This document shows positions 31,901 to 42,800 of a DNA stretch of 64,000 bases, in pieces. The DNA is taken from positions 310,001 to 374,000 of the forward strand of contig NZ_LBMH01000004.1 in NCBI RefSeq assembly GCF_001005305.1, in the 5' to 3' direction. The first letter of the stretch is position 1; every line of letters begins with the position of its first letter. A program made the translations under genes and the position numbers. The stretch is from Kordia zhangzhouensis. Its GTDB lineage: Bacteria; Bacteroidota; Bacteroidia; Flavobacteriales; Flavobacteriaceae. Below the pieces are notes generated by a model, which worked only from the letters and a program-made list of their open reading frames with translations, was not told where the DNA came from and made no database searches.

Positions 31901-34900
31901 CTGTAGCCCCAAAAGAAATATTTTTCTCTTGGAGAACAACTCGCAAAACGATACTAAGTCCAACAACTACGGTTGAAAAAGCTCCTTTAGAAAAACCATC
32001 AGGAATCAAATTAGTAAAACCTGAAGCAGCGATAAGAAATACCACGACAGAAACGTCCTTGAAAAAAATACGAGTACAACTTTCTGAAGGGAATTCGATG
32101 TCCATGTCAGAAACTGAGCAACAAAGTATACGTTTATTTGATAATAGCAACGGAATCTATACGCTTCAACTTGAAAATTCAGTACTTACACACTCAATGA
32201 TTGTACAGTTTGTTAGTGCGTTACAAACAGCACAAAAACAAGAAAACATCAAGATATTAGTGATTGAAAGTGCAAAAAAAGAGTTTCTGCATGGTGATAC
32301 TAAAACATTCAATGAAGCACTACATCAAGGACTTTTCAAAGAAATGATTTCGTTTCCATATCCTATCATTGCCAACATGCAAGGAAATGCTTCTGGGACA
32401 GGATTTTTACTAGGTTCGTTGTGTGATTTTATGATATGTAGTGAACAATCGGTGTACAAAACTATTCATACAAATGAAACACTCAAACATTTACTTGATG
32501 AACGTTTTGGAAATGTTTTAGTACAATATTTCATGCAACCCAACAATAATTTTACAGGGAAACAACTCAAAGAAAGAGGGTTTACAATGCCTGTAATTGC
32601 CATTGAAAAAGTATCAGCAATAGTTGAAGATATCACAAAAAATCTTGTACAAAAATCACAAATTTCGTTACGACTGCTAAAACAACACTTGGCACGTCAT
32701 ATTACTACAAAAGTTTCTCAACTTCAGGCAATTGAATACTTTAATGATGCCCAAATCTTTGAAACGGTAGATGTACCAAACCTAAAAACAATCAAAGTAC
32801 ACTATGAAAAAGAAGAGGCTTGTATCTTAACAATTAAAAACACAAAAACCAAAGCTATCCAATTAGTAAAAGAATTGGAAGAGTTCATAGCAGAAGTCAA
32901 TAAAACGAACAATCATCCGACACTTGTACTACAAAGTGAACATGCAAACTTTGTCCCAAAAACAATCAATGAAAGTGAAGTACTGAGCTTTTCAGAAATA
33001 CTATTGAATTGTAAATATCCAATCATCATTACTTTAGAGAATACGATTCAAGCAGAAGCTTGGTTTATAAGTTTACATGCTGATGAAATAATTTACAGTG
33101 AAACAGCACATTACACGGGCAAAGGTATATTGACAAACAAGACACTAGCTCAAAGAGCTACTCTGATGTTTTCTCATCGTTATGGAGATTCGGCAAGTAA
33201 AGAAATTCTATTACTTGGAAATACATACAGTGGAAAAGAATTACAAAAACATTTTCCTTCAATTCAAACGGTTCCGCAAACAAAAGTCTTATCGGAAGTT
33301 TTAAAAATTGCAGCATCTTGGTCGGCAGTAGCTACAAATATTAGAAAAGCACAGAAGGCAGCGACTTCAAAAGAACTTAAAGAAAAGCGAAAACAACTCC
33401 CTGTATGGAATATTGAAAACAACAAGAAAGCGCAAACACTTTCTGCAGGAGTTGTTCAACTACAATCTTCTGTAATTAAAGCAATAGCACATGAAACAGG
33501 AGTCTTAGAAGTGCGTATGGAAGAACGTGGCTTCAAAAATATGTTTACAGACGATTTCATGGCAGGCGTAAACGAAATTTTTGAACACATAGAAAACACT
33601 CCACACTATAAAGTTGTTATTCTCACAGGCTACGACAACTATTTTGCTTCTGGTGGTACTAAAGAAGGCTTAGTGGCTATCCAAGAAGGGAAAAGTAAAT
33701 TTACAGACACAAAAATTTTCCAACTGGCTATGGAATGTAATATTCCTGTCATAGCTGCCATGCAAGGTCATGCAATTGGTGCAGGTTGGGCAATGGGAAT
33801 GTATGCTGATTTTACACTATTTAGTAAAGAACGTAAATACCGAAGTCCATATATGAACTACGGATTTACGCCAGGAGCTGGAGCAACTTATATTTTCCCT
33901 AAAGTAATGGGATACGATTTGGCTCGAGAAACACTATTTACAGCCAATGAATATAGCGGACAAGAACTCAAAGATAAAAGCATACACCTTTCTGTATTTG
34001 AAAAAGACCGTGTAGTATTGGAAGCAATGGAATTGGCAAAAAAGATTGCAGAGAATTCTAGAGATGCATTAGTGGCTTTCAAAAAACAACTGACGCAGAA
34101 TTATATTTTGCAAGCAGAAGAAACGAAGGAGCTAGAATTAACAATGCACGACCAAACATTTGTAGGTGATGCAGCAACCCTGAAACAAATTCAGGAAAAC
34201 TTTGCGCATAAGCAAATGACCAATACTGTATCAGATGCAAATAAAGACGTTTCAACAATACAAGAAAGGTTTGCACTTTCAGATATTATCGAAACAATCA
34301 AAAAATTCTTAGCAAATGAGCTTCATTTACATGAAAATGAAATTGAAGAAGAAGCGCAATTTGTTGATATAGGTTTAGATTCTATTACAGGAGTTACTTG
34401 GATTCGAAAAATTAATGATCATTTTACACTATCGCTAGAAGCGACACAAATATATACCTACACGACATTACAACAGCTGGGCACTCACATTCAAGAAGAA
34501 TTGCAAGGAACAGAAATCTTAACCCAAGAACAAAACACTACGGCTGCAATCTATAATATCGAAGAAGAAAAAGCTCATGAAATAATAGAAGAAAATACGA
34601 TTGATGAGGCGTTAGACATTGTAGGAACAATCAAAAGTTTCTTAGCACAAGAATTACACTTAGAAGAAAATGAAATAGATGAAACTGCGCAATTTGTTGA
34701 TATAGGTTTAGACTCAATTACAGGAGTTACTTGGATTCGAAAAATCAACAATCATTTCAAAACCAATATTGAAGCGACACAAATTTACACGTACCCAAGT
34801 TTAAACAAATTAGGGGAATTCATCAAAGAAGAACTTGAAAGACTAGGACTTATTGCCCAACATAGCACAGTCAATAAAAAAACAATTGTCAAAGCTCCTG

Positions 34901-37170
34901 TAACTAAGGAAACCTTGGAGAAAAGAGTAAAAACAGTTGATTTTATAGAGCGAAAACTAACATCACTTCGAGGTAAAAAAGGAATTAAAAAGCAAGTGCA
35001 TAAGTCTCAACCATTTGCAATACAACCTATTGCTGTTGTAGGAATGGCAGGACAATTTCCTAAGGCAGCCAATATTGATGAATTTTGGAATAATATAGCA
35101 AATGGAGAAAACTGTATTACTGAAGTTTCAAAAGAACGTTGGGACATTGACGAATACTACAATGAAGGGACGCCAATACCAGGAAAAACAAATAGCAAAT
35201 GGCTAGGAAGCTTAGAAGGATACGACCAATTTGATCCATTATTCTTTACCATTTCACCTATTGAAGCAGAAAGTATGGATCCGCAACAGCGCTTGTTTTT
35301 ACAATCGTGCTGGCATAGTATTGAAGATGCAGGGTACAATCCGCAATCACTTTCAGGAACTAAATGCGGTGTATTTGTAGGTTGTGCTACTGGCGATTAT
35401 CAATTGCCATCACGTGATCAACAATTAAGTGCGCAAGGATTTACAGGAGGAACATCATCTATATTAGCAGCTAGAATTTCGTATTTCTTAAACCTACAAG
35501 GGCCATGTATTGCCTTAGACACAGCTTGTTCAGCATCGTTGGTAGCAATTGCAAACGCTTGTGATAGCTTAATTACTGGTGCGAGTGATACAGCTTTAGC
35601 AGGTGGCGTGTATGTAATGACTGGTCCAGAAATGCATGTAAAAACAGCACAATCAGGAATGTTATCACAAGATGGTAAATGTCATACATTCGATCAAGAA
35701 GCAAATGGTTTTGTGCCAGGTGAAGGTGTAGGTGTTGTAATGTTAAAACGTTTGGAAGATGCAGAACGAGACGGAGATACTATTTATGGAGTCATTAAAG
35801 GATGGGGCGTGAACCAAGATGGGCGAACTAATGGTATCACAGCACCAAATGCCGCATCTCAAACGGCTCTGGAGCAAGAAGTATACGACAAATATGAAAT
35901 TAACCCAGAGCAAATTCAACTCATAGAAGCACATGGAACAGGCACAAAATTAGGTGATCCAATCGAAGTTGCTGCACTTAAAAAATCATTCAAAAAGTAT
36001 ACGAATAAAGAAAATTATTGTGCAATTGGCTCGGTAAAAAGTAATATTGGTCATTGCTTGACAGCTGCTGGTGTGGCAGGATTTATCAAAGTATTGAAGG
36101 CAATGGAACACAAAAAATTGCCACCAACAATTCACTACAACCAATTAAATGAACATATTTCACTTCAAGGAAGTCCTTTTTATGTAAATAATCAATTGCA
36201 TGATTGGGAAGTAGCAAACTCAGAAATTCGCCATGCGGCTATTAGTGCTTTCGGTTTTAGTGGAACCAATGCACACTTAGTAGTAGGTGAATACATTCCA
36301 CAATCGGTTGACTCATCACAGGTAAAAGTTATTACACAAAGCCAAAAATATCTAGTACCAATCTCGGCTAGAAATGAAGAACAATTAGACACACAAGTAA
36401 GAAACATCCTTGAATTTGCTACCACATATGCGCAAGAAATTGATGTAGTAGAAATGGCTTATACATTACAAGTTGGTCGAGAAGCTATGGAAGCACGTGT
36501 TGGTTTTATGGTTACTTCAGTAGATGAGCTTATAGCAAAATTAGAAGCCTATACGAATAAAGAAGATTTTATTAAAGATTGCTATCAAGGACATATCAAA
36601 GAAAACAAAGAAGGTCTCAAATTAGTAAGTGGCGATCAAGAAATGAAAGAGCTGATCATTCAAAAATGGATTTCAGACAAAAAACTGAACAAGTTGTTGG
36701 ATTTGTGGACCAAAGGGTTGGATTTTGATTGGAATATTCTTTACGGAAACCAAAAGCCAAAACGTGTACGTTTGCCAATATACCCATTTGCAAAAGAACG
36801 TTATTGGCTTGAACCAACTGCGATCAGTTATCAAGAAGGTGCGCAAGAAGAAAAAGCCCCAAAATTGCATCCATTATTACATGCAAATACAGCCAACTTA
36901 AAAGCACAAGGATTTACAGAAGCTTCTAGTGAAAACGAAGCAACTTCTGCAAAGACTAAGGGTAGAAAAATTACTCGTATCAATTTACCAACATACCCAT
37001 TCGATCAAGAAAAATGTTGGCCAGAACCAGCACCAAAAACGGTAGAAACATCTAATAAATCAGAGTTAGTGTTTAAAAACTTAGATTCTATTGAAGATGT
37101 TATTGAACGTATAGACGGTGAGCTTTTAGACACCGATGAAGCGGTACTCATGCTAAAAGATTTGCTGTAA
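27304..37170 (+). CDS. Trans-AT polyketide synthase PKS2 (rest of M5, M6, KS of M7)
   Basis: This 3288-residue protein starts seven bases after PKS1 stops. Order: N-terminal docking helices; KR (Y367); ACP (S519); KS6 (C781, DTMCSSS); DH-like domain predicted dead (V1255 for the catalytic His, E1423 for the Asp); two degenerate crotonase domains (about 1607-1800 and 1829-1986); intact ECH2-like domain (about 2064-2303, QGHAIGAGW); tandem beta-branching ACPs (S2360, S2471, both GLDSITGVTW); KS7 (C2742, DTACSAS); then a short DH-like remnant with a second LPTYPF-type linker (3188-3239) and an acidic C-terminal docking tail (SIEDVIERIDGELL). The KS6-to-KS7 part repeats the architecture of M4-KS5 in PKS1, so a two-module duplication is likely. 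Start choice: tandem ATGs at 27304 and 27307. Confidence 0.95.
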   Translation: MMKEQLRTIFLDLSSKKLSEAEALEKIRAIKAAQKSSDVNTLYASPTWKLAENPQNNQSKIAQHHLIWLHATSKNQQKISEQLPQVTQHTITSSKETLAENYTEIALSCFKIIQNLLTNKLQGTTYVQIVVGTSVEEKLYQGLAALLKTATLENHNLIGQLIVTEEQNSVKEIVQQLTSELKQSTDALIRYEGGKRHVKQLVEIHDNSIQTHSNFRENGVYLITGGFGGLGIAFAKKILQQLTKVNIVLTGRSQLTAEKKQLLEQLSSEHKKVQYISLNVADKNQTRKVIETILHDYKKLHGIIHAAGINKDNFILKKSIAEFKEVLQAKVSGAYNIDEVTKEIDLDFIMLCSSIASWFGNPGQADYAVANAFMDEYAEYRNALVKKGKRSGKTLTINWPLWEEGGMEIDEEIKAKLFEQTGFIPLDTHTGNTIFQYALQTDQTQILGVKGNIKKIKETLFTKVTSVQKEELKTIKPLDANELSVKTTGFLRDEFSKIIKLPAREIETHLALEKYGIDSILAMNLTSQLEKTFGKLSKTLFFEYHTIDELSAYFTKNFASVLTAKFSPDATHSSIVSNNEKVATHTHSIPRNNQKKKRKISREPQIEYQLDSHQINQNEPIAVIGLSGRYPESENIQAFWKNLQQGKDCIIEVPKDRWDWEKHYSTDRTEPNRHYSKWGGFIAGVDEFDPRFFNISPREAKNIDPQERLFLQHAWMAMEDAGYTRDSLQVPSKNDLPGQVGIYVGVMYGEYNLSGSLASIANRVSYVLNVHGPSITLDTMCSSSLSSVHLACQDLRSGRTNMAFAGGVNVSIDPNKYQMLSTGQFISSDGHCQSFGEGGDGYIPGEGVGVVMLKRLSDAEKDGDHIYGIIKGSALNHGGKTNGYSVPNPRAQASVISRALRESNTNPRHVSYIEAHGTGTKLGDPIEITALNKAFGIEQENHFCQLGSAKSNIGHCESAAGIAGITKVLLQLQHQQIVPSLHSEKLNPHIDFEHTPFVVNQTLRVWDNPIINGQLIPRIAGVSSFGAGGANAHVIIEEYNTTEKNSVSSVTNTPVAIILSARTKSQLEQKIQDLIYFIENEEKPLDLAAIAYTLQIGREAMDERFAVAVSSVNELVKVLQAYISSRLDATKYHQACVKDYKNAVLDLRSEIQFEDTISTWLEEKDYEKLLAWWTKGLEVSWNELYSGYTPKRISLPTYPFAKESYRLTPAERGRAIVQEASVATIHPLVHQNTSDITETRFSSTFTGKEAFVKDVTIHKEGTSFQVLPFIASLEMAREAIHQALPTQGETHTLSLTNVEFGSWIRAKEAQPVHIALLPKNESSADYEIYSQHEEETIIHAQGYASYTEKNTQKQNIISLRQQMSETVISGAALYTTGTIQYGATYQAVKTLHVGKNQALAHLQLPSEAITDVKHYVLHPSILESTVKSVVGIVSNTEEIASTVIIPISIETVDIHASCTSEMFAWIHYNENYISDSNQIKVDIHLYDTDGNCCVEFIGMLLHTSVESTPKQTNVITVADTAIVQSKKQVAPTTVAPKEIFFSWRTTRKTILSPTTTVEKAPLEKPSGIKLVKPEAAIRNTTTETSLKKIRVQLSEGNSMSMSETEQQSIRLFDNSNGIYTLQLENSVLTHSMIVQFVSALQTAQKQENIKILVIESAKKEFLHGDTKTFNEALHQGLFKEMISFPYPIIANMQGNASGTGFLLGSLCDFMICSEQSVYKTIHTNETLKHLLDERFGNVLVQYFMQPNNNFTGKQLKERGFTMPVIAIEKVSAIVEDITKNLVQKSQISLRLLKQHLARHITTKVSQLQAIEYFNDAQIFETVDVPNLKTIKVHYEKEEACILTIKNTKTKAIQLVKELEEFIAEVNKTNNHPTLVLQSEHANFVPKTINESEVLSFSEILLNCKYPIIITLENTIQAEAWFISLHADEIIYSETAHYTGKGILTNKTLAQRATLMFSHRYGDSASKEILLLGNTYSGKELQKHFPSIQTVPQTKVLSEVLKIAASWSAVATNIRKAQKAATSKELKEKRKQLPVWNIENNKKAQTLSAGVVQLQSSVIKAIAHETGVLEVRMEERGFKNMFTDDFMAGVNEIFEHIENTPHYKVVILTGYDNYFASGGTKEGLVAIQEGKSKFTDTKIFQLAMECNIPVIAAMQGHAIGAGWAMGMYADFTLFSKERKYRSPYMNYGFTPGAGATYIFPKVMGYDLARETLFTANEYSGQELKDKSIHLSVFEKDRVVLEAMELAKKIAENSRDALVAFKKQLTQNYILQAEETKELELTMHDQTFVGDAATLKQIQENFAHKQMTNTVSDANKDVSTIQERFALSDIIETIKKFLANELHLHENEIEEEAQFVDIGLDSITGVTWIRKINDHFTLSLEATQIYTYTTLQQLGTHIQEELQGTEILTQEQNTTAAIYNIEEEKAHEIIEENTIDEALDIVGTIKSFLAQELHLEENEIDETAQFVDIGLDSITGVTWIRKINNHFKTNIEATQIYTYPSLNKLGEFIKEELERLGLIAQHSTVNKKTIVKAPVTKETLEKRVKTVDFIERKLTSLRGKKGIKKQVHKSQPFAIQPIAVVGMAGQFPKAANIDEFWNNIANGENCITEVSKERWDIDEYYNEGTPIPGKTNSKWLGSLEGYDQFDPLFFTISPIEAESMDPQQRLFLQSCWHSIEDAGYNPQSLSGTKCGVFVGCATGDYQLPSRDQQLSAQGFTGGTSSILAARISYFLNLQGPCIALDTACSASLVAIANACDSLITGASDTALAGGVYVMTGPEMHVKTAQSGMLSQDGKCHTFDQEANGFVPGEGVGVVMLKRLEDAERDGDTIYGVIKGWGVNQDGRTNGITAPNAASQTALEQEVYDKYEINPEQIQLIEAHGTGTKLGDPIEVAALKKSFKKYTNKENYCAIGSVKSNIGHCLTAAGVAGFIKVLKAMEHKKLPPTIHYNQLNEHISLQGSPFYVNNQLHDWEVANSEIRHAAISAFGFSGTNAHLVVGEYIPQSVDSSQVKVITQSQKYLVPISARNEEQLDTQVRNILEFATTYAQEIDVVEMAYTLQVGREAMEARVGFMVTSVDELIAKLEAYTNKEDFIKDCYQGHIKENKEGLKLVSGDQEMKELIIQKWISDKKLNKLLDLWTKGLDFDWNILYGNQKPKRVRLPIYPFAKERYWLEPTAISYQEGAQEEKAPKLHPLLHANTANLKAQGFTEASSENEATSAKTKGRKITRINLPTYPFDQEKCWPEPAPKTVETSNKSELVFKNLDSIEDVIERIDGELLDTDEAVLMLKDLL
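29158..34855 (+). other. Module 6 (beta-branching): copy of the M4 architecture
   Basis: KS6, dead DH, a KPSGIKL linker, pseudo-crotonase A (nt about 32120-32710, QGNASGTG), pseudo-crotonase B (about 32785-33270), ECH2-like C (about 33490-34215) and two Trp-marked ACPs. The order and linkers match M4, and the ECH C domains are very similar between M4 and M6 (TGYDNYFASGGTKEG shared). No KR is present, which suits HMGS-dependent beta-alkylation of a beta-ketone. Confidence 0.8.
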
Positions 37171-39835
37171 TTCTTTACAGAATAAATCAGCTTTAAAACG
37201 TGAAATTTCCATCAGTATAAAAGACCAAAAGAAAACATCAAATGATAGATTTTATTGAATACGTAGTTTCAGAATTAAAACAAAAGAGACTCTCTAAAGG
37301 AAATGCATTATCACTGATAAAACAGTTTTCTCAACATACAAACAAAAATGGTACAGGTGAAGCAATTCACCCGTTACTACATACCAATACGTCTGATTTT
37401 TACCAACAAAGCTATCGTTCTATTTTTAACGGAACAGAACCTTTTTTGGCAGATCATCAAGTGAAAATCACTACGGATGCATATAAAAAGATTTTACCAG
37501 GTGTTGCGTATTTAGAAATGGCATTGGCGGCAATTAAAAATGCATTGCCCGGTATAGAAGAATCTAATGTAATGGAGTTGCAAAACATCGTTTGGTTACA
37601 ACCATTTTTTGTAACAGAAGCCAAAGAACTTCATATATCACTTGATGCAAACAGTGATGAAAATATTCACTTTGAAATCTACAGTATAGAAGGAGAAAAC
37701 AAAGATGAATACAATGAAATTATTCACTGTGAAGGTGATATTGCCTATTCTGAAAAAGCAGAAAACCAATCCTTACCTGTAAATGAACTAATTACAAGAA
37801 TGCAGCGAGGACAGCTCAATGCAAAAGAAATCTATGAAACCTATAATAAGTTAGGACTAAAATATGGTGCTTCACATCAAACTGTTACTACAATTCATCA
37901 AGGAAGCAACGAATTAATTGCTAAGCTAGAAATGGCAAATACGTCTAGCGCTAGTCAAAAAGCATACACATTGCATCACGGAATGTTGGATGGCGCATTG
38001 CAAGCTAGTATTGGTCTTATCAATCAACTATCAGATCTTTCAGGAAGTCCAATGATGCCTTTTGCCTTGAAAAACATTCGTGTATTAGATGCCTGTTCAG
38101 AAACAATGTACGCTTGGATTCGATATGCTGAAGGAAGCAAAGCTGGCGATTCAATTACAAAATTGCATATAGATATTTGTAATACGGAAGGAATAATTTG
38201 TGCTCAACTCCAAGGATTCACCTCAAAAACATTTACCAATACACAACTTAAACAAGTCACTGAAACGTCAGTAATATATGCGCAGCAAACGTGGAAAGAG
38301 AGTGTAGGAGAAAGCTATAATGTTGAATTTGAGCAACATGCAATTCTCCTTTGTGACCTAACAGATATTCATCTAAAAGATATACAACAAACATTCGCAA
38401 ATGCAGAAGTTGCTTCAATAGCACTTACTACTGATGAAAGTATTGCCAAACGTTATGAGCAACTATCATTACATGTGTTTGAAAAAGTACAAACAATTAT
38501 TCAGAGCAAGCCTAAAGGAGACAATCTGTTACAAATTGTTTGTGCAAACACAGCAGAAAATAGAATTTTTACAGGTATTGCCGGTTTATTAAAAACGGCT
38601 ACATTAGAAAATCCAAAATTAGTAGGACAACTTATCTTTACCAATCCGAATGATTCCAAACAACTCATTGAGCAGTTGCGTAGCAATCGCACAAACTATA
38701 CCGATACCGTTGTTAAACATGAAGAATCCACCCGTTTTGTATACGAATTAGAGGCAATTACGGCACAGGCTTCTGAGCCAAATATTAGCTTCAAAGAAAA
38801 TGGAGTATACCTCATTACAGGTGGTTTTGGAGGTTTGGGAACACTTTTCGCAAAAGAAATACTAGCACAAACCAACAATGCAACGATTATTTTGACAGGT
38901 CGTTCAGAATTAACACCTGAAAAAGAAACGAAATTTGCCAAACTCTATAACAATGCAGCAAATGTTGTTTATCGTACATTGAATCTTTTGGATGAATCTC
39001 AAGTAACTACTTTCATCCATGAAATAGAAAAGGAATTTCAACAACTTACAGGAATCATTCATGCGGCTGGAATGACTGCGGACAATTACATTCTCAAAAA
39101 AACAAAAGAAGAAGTAAAATCTGTATTACAGCCTAAAGTTCAAGGAACCTATCATTTAGCGAAAGCTACAGAATACAAGGATATCGATTTTATCGCTTTA
39201 TTTTCTTCAGGAGTGGCGGTTTTAGGAAATCCAGGACAAGCTGATTATGCAGCCGCAAATGGATTTTTAGATCAATTGGCTCACTATCAAAATCATCATC
39301 AAAAGCATACCAAATACATTTCAATCAATTGGCCACTTTGGAAAGATGGAGGTATGGGACTTCAGGCGGAAATGCTTGAAAAAATGCAACACGAAACAGG
39401 AGTATATCCATTACAAACATCTACAGGAAAAACAGCTTTTTACCAAGCACTTTCGTTAGAATCGTCTTCTATTTTGGTTATTGAAGGTGAACGAAAAAAA
39501 CTAGAAACACTTTTATTTGAAAAACCAGCGATAGCGCAAGTAGTTTCTGTTGAAGAAAAAGTAGTTGAAAAAGAATCGTTACCCGTAGCAACCGATAATT
39601 TAATAGATAAAACAAAAGCGTATCTGCGAAAAGAATTTTCGTCTGTTTTAAAAATATCAGTGCATAAAATAGATACCAGTGCCGCTTTAGAACGTTACGG
39701 GATTGATTCTGTAGTAGCGATGAATCTTACTGGAAAGCTAGAAAAAACCTTTGGAACGTTATCAAAAACACTTTTCTTTGAATATCAAACTATTGATGAT
39801 CTAAGTGAGTATATAGCTGCAAACTTTCAAGAAAA
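35026..39835 (+). other. Module 7, split over two proteins: KS7 // DH-KR-ACP
   Basis: KS7 lies at the C-terminus of PKS2. PKS3 supplies the DH (H72 in ADHQVK, D250 in MLDGALQ), KR (Y669) and ACP (GIDS, S823). Docking helices are visible on both sides (SIEDVIERIDGELL at the end of PKS2; IEYVVSELKQKRLSKG at the start of PKS3). Predicted output: an alkene. Confidence 0.8.
36865..37020 (+). other. DH-start remnant with duplicated KS linker at the PKS2 C-terminus
   Basis: After the normal KS7 linker (LPIYPFAKERYW, about 3156-3169) comes LHPLLHANTANLKAQGF, the first strand of a DH domain, but the DH stops there. About 15-20 residues later a second linker appears, RINLPTYPFDQEKCW (to residue 3239). 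The true DH restarts on PKS3 with the parallel HPLLHTNTSDF. This looks like a recombination scar from module splitting. Confidence 0.7.
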
Positions 39836-42800
39836 GCTATCAGAATTATTTTCAATTGAAAAATCAGCAATAAAAGATACAGCAAAGCCAGTAGCAGCTG
39901 TGACACCAACACCAAAAACTGAACTGCCTAAAAAAGCGCGTTCTGATAGAAGAACATTCAAACGCTTTTCAGGTGTGCAACGTTCCAATTCAAAAACCGC
40001 TGAAACGTTTATAAATGAACCAATTGCTATTGTTGGATTAAGCGGACGTTATCCAGCATCTGTAAATGTAGAAGCATTTTGGGACAATCTAAAAAATGGA
40101 AAAGATTGTGTAACGGAAATCCCTGCACAACGTTGGGATTGGCGAGATTTTTATAGTGATGACGCATCCAATCCTGGAGAGCATACAAGCAAATGGGGCG
40201 GATTTATAGAAGGTGTAGATGAATTTGATCCACGGTTCTTTAATATTTCGCCTAGAGAAGCCAGTTATATTGATCCGCAAGAGCGACTCTTTTTACAACA
40301 TGCTTGGATGGCAGTTGAAGATGCGGGATACACTCGACAAAGCTTGCAAATTCCAACAGAAAATGACCAACCTGCACAAATTGGCGTTTATGTAGGTGTC
40401 ATGTATGGTGAATACAATTTATCAGGAAGCTTGGCCAGCATAGCCAATCGTGTATCCTACTTTTTAAACCTTCATGGGCCTAGTATGACGCTTGATACTA
40501 TGTGTTCTTCTTCACTGACAGCAATTCATTTAGCATGTCAAGATATTAAATTAGGACGAACAAACATGGCTATTGCTGGAGGTGTGAATGTAAGTATTGA
40601 TTCAAATAAATACAGCATGTTAAGTGCAGGACAATTTATTTCGAGTGATGGGCATTGTCAAAGTTTTGGTGAAGGAGGCGATGGATACATTCCAGGTGAA
40701 GGCGTTGGCGCAGTAATCTTAAAACGTTTATCAGATGCTGAACGCGATAAAAATCATATCTATGGAATTATTAAAGGTTCAGCATTAAATCATGGGGGAA
40801 AAACAAACGGATACACAGTTCCGAATCCTAATGCACAAGCAGCAGCAATTTCAAGAGCATTACGAGAATCTAACACAGATCCAAAACACATCAGTTATGT
40901 AGAAGCACATGGAACTGGAACAAAACTTGGAGATCCTATCGAAATTGCAGCACTGACAAAAGCATATCAAATTTCGCCAGAAAACAGTCATTGTTTAGTA
41001 GGTTCTTCTAAGTCTAACATTGGACATTGTGAATCTGCAGCAGGAATTGCTGGATTTACCAAAGTATTACTGCAAATGAAGCATCAGCAAATAGTACCTT
41101 CTTTGCATTCAAAACGTTTAAATCCTAATATTGACTTTGACAAAACACCTTTTGAAATCAATCAAGATTTAGTCAATTGGAATCAACCAGTTGTTGATGG
41201 AAAAACCATTCCGCGTTTGGCAGGACTATCTTCCTTTGGCGCAGGTGGATCAAACGCACATATCATTTTACAAGAATATGAGCCTGTAAAACAGGTAAAC
41301 TACTCAATTGATTCAACTGAAATTATAGTGCCATTATCAGCAAGAACGATTAATCAATTGACGCAAAGAGCTCTTGATCTTTTAGGATACCTTCAAAAAA
41401 ATGAGAATAAAGTTGATCTAATTGAACTGGCTTATACATTACAAATAGGTAGAGAAGCGATGGATGAACGAGTTGGTTTTTTAGTCACTACTGTAGAAGA
41501 GTTGATGGAAAAACTGCGTGCATTTATAGACGGAAATACCGAAGAACAAGACATTTATCGAGGACAAGTACAGCAAAATAAAGAAACGATTTCGCTTTTC
41601 AATGCTGATGCTGACTTTCAGGAAACAATTCACAAATGGATTGTACAGAAAAAATACGCAAAAATCATTGATTTATGGGCAAAAGGATTAAATCTTGACT
41701 GGAACACATTCTACGGAAGTGAAAAAATACAATTAATCAGCTTACCTACCTATCCTTTTGCAAAAGAGACATATTGGAATGCACCTGAACTGAGAGGAAA
41801 AGTACTACCGCAAACACAAAGCACTGCTATTTTACATCCGTTAGTACATACCAATACATCCAATCTAGATCAAGTACGTTTTAGTAGCACATTTACTGGA
41901 AAAGAATTTTTTATTAAAGATTATCAATTGAGACTTAATGGTACGGGAGCGCAAAAGGCGTTGCCTGCACTAGCAAGTTTGGAAATGGCTCTTGCAGCTG
42001 TACAGCAAAGCAACCCAGATACAAATGCATATCCTTATGTAGAACTCAATAAAATTTCTTGGGGAAAACCATTCATTTTAAGCACCAATACACAATTAGA
42101 CATTGTACTACTAAAAGAAACAACCGATGAAGTATACTTTGAAATTGCAAGCCAAAATGAACAAACCGAAGTAATCCATGCACAAGGATACGCACGTTAT
42201 AAAACGAGTCAACAAGCCATTCGATTTGAAGTTCAAAAGCTTAAAGAACAATTACAAAATCATACGAGAAACGCTCAAGAAATATATCAAGCTTTCAGTA
42301 TTATGGGCTTACACTATGGTGTTTCTAATCAAGTGATACATAAAGTATACATGAGTAAAAATGCTCTTTTAGCAGAAGTTCGCTTGCCACAATCAATCGA
42401 AAATTCAATAACAGATTTTATACTACATCCTAGCATATTGGATAGTGTAGTGCAGGCTTCAATCTGTTTACTTACAGATTTAAAACTGTCTGAAAACTAT
42501 ATGTTTATACCTGTAGCTGCAGCTACACTTACTAGTACAAAAGCATTTGCTGAAAAAATGTATGTATTAGTTCAGTTTGCTGAAAAGAAAACTTCTTCTG
42601 AGGTATATCTTACTGCAGATATTTGTGATGAAAACGGTATAGTTTGCGCCCAAATCAAAGGATTGCAGTTACAACAAATAGCGTTGGATAGAACGGTAAA
42701 AACAAGTAAAAAAATCACAATCGATTTAGAACCATTAGTATTTTCTGAATCCATTTCACAAAAACCTTCAGACATTCAACTACGTTCACTCTCGTCACAA

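Noticed and set aside
36865-37170. A DH domain after KS7 on PKS2
   Set aside because: Only the first strand (about 17 residues) is present; neither catalytic His nor Asp follows. The working DH is on PKS3.
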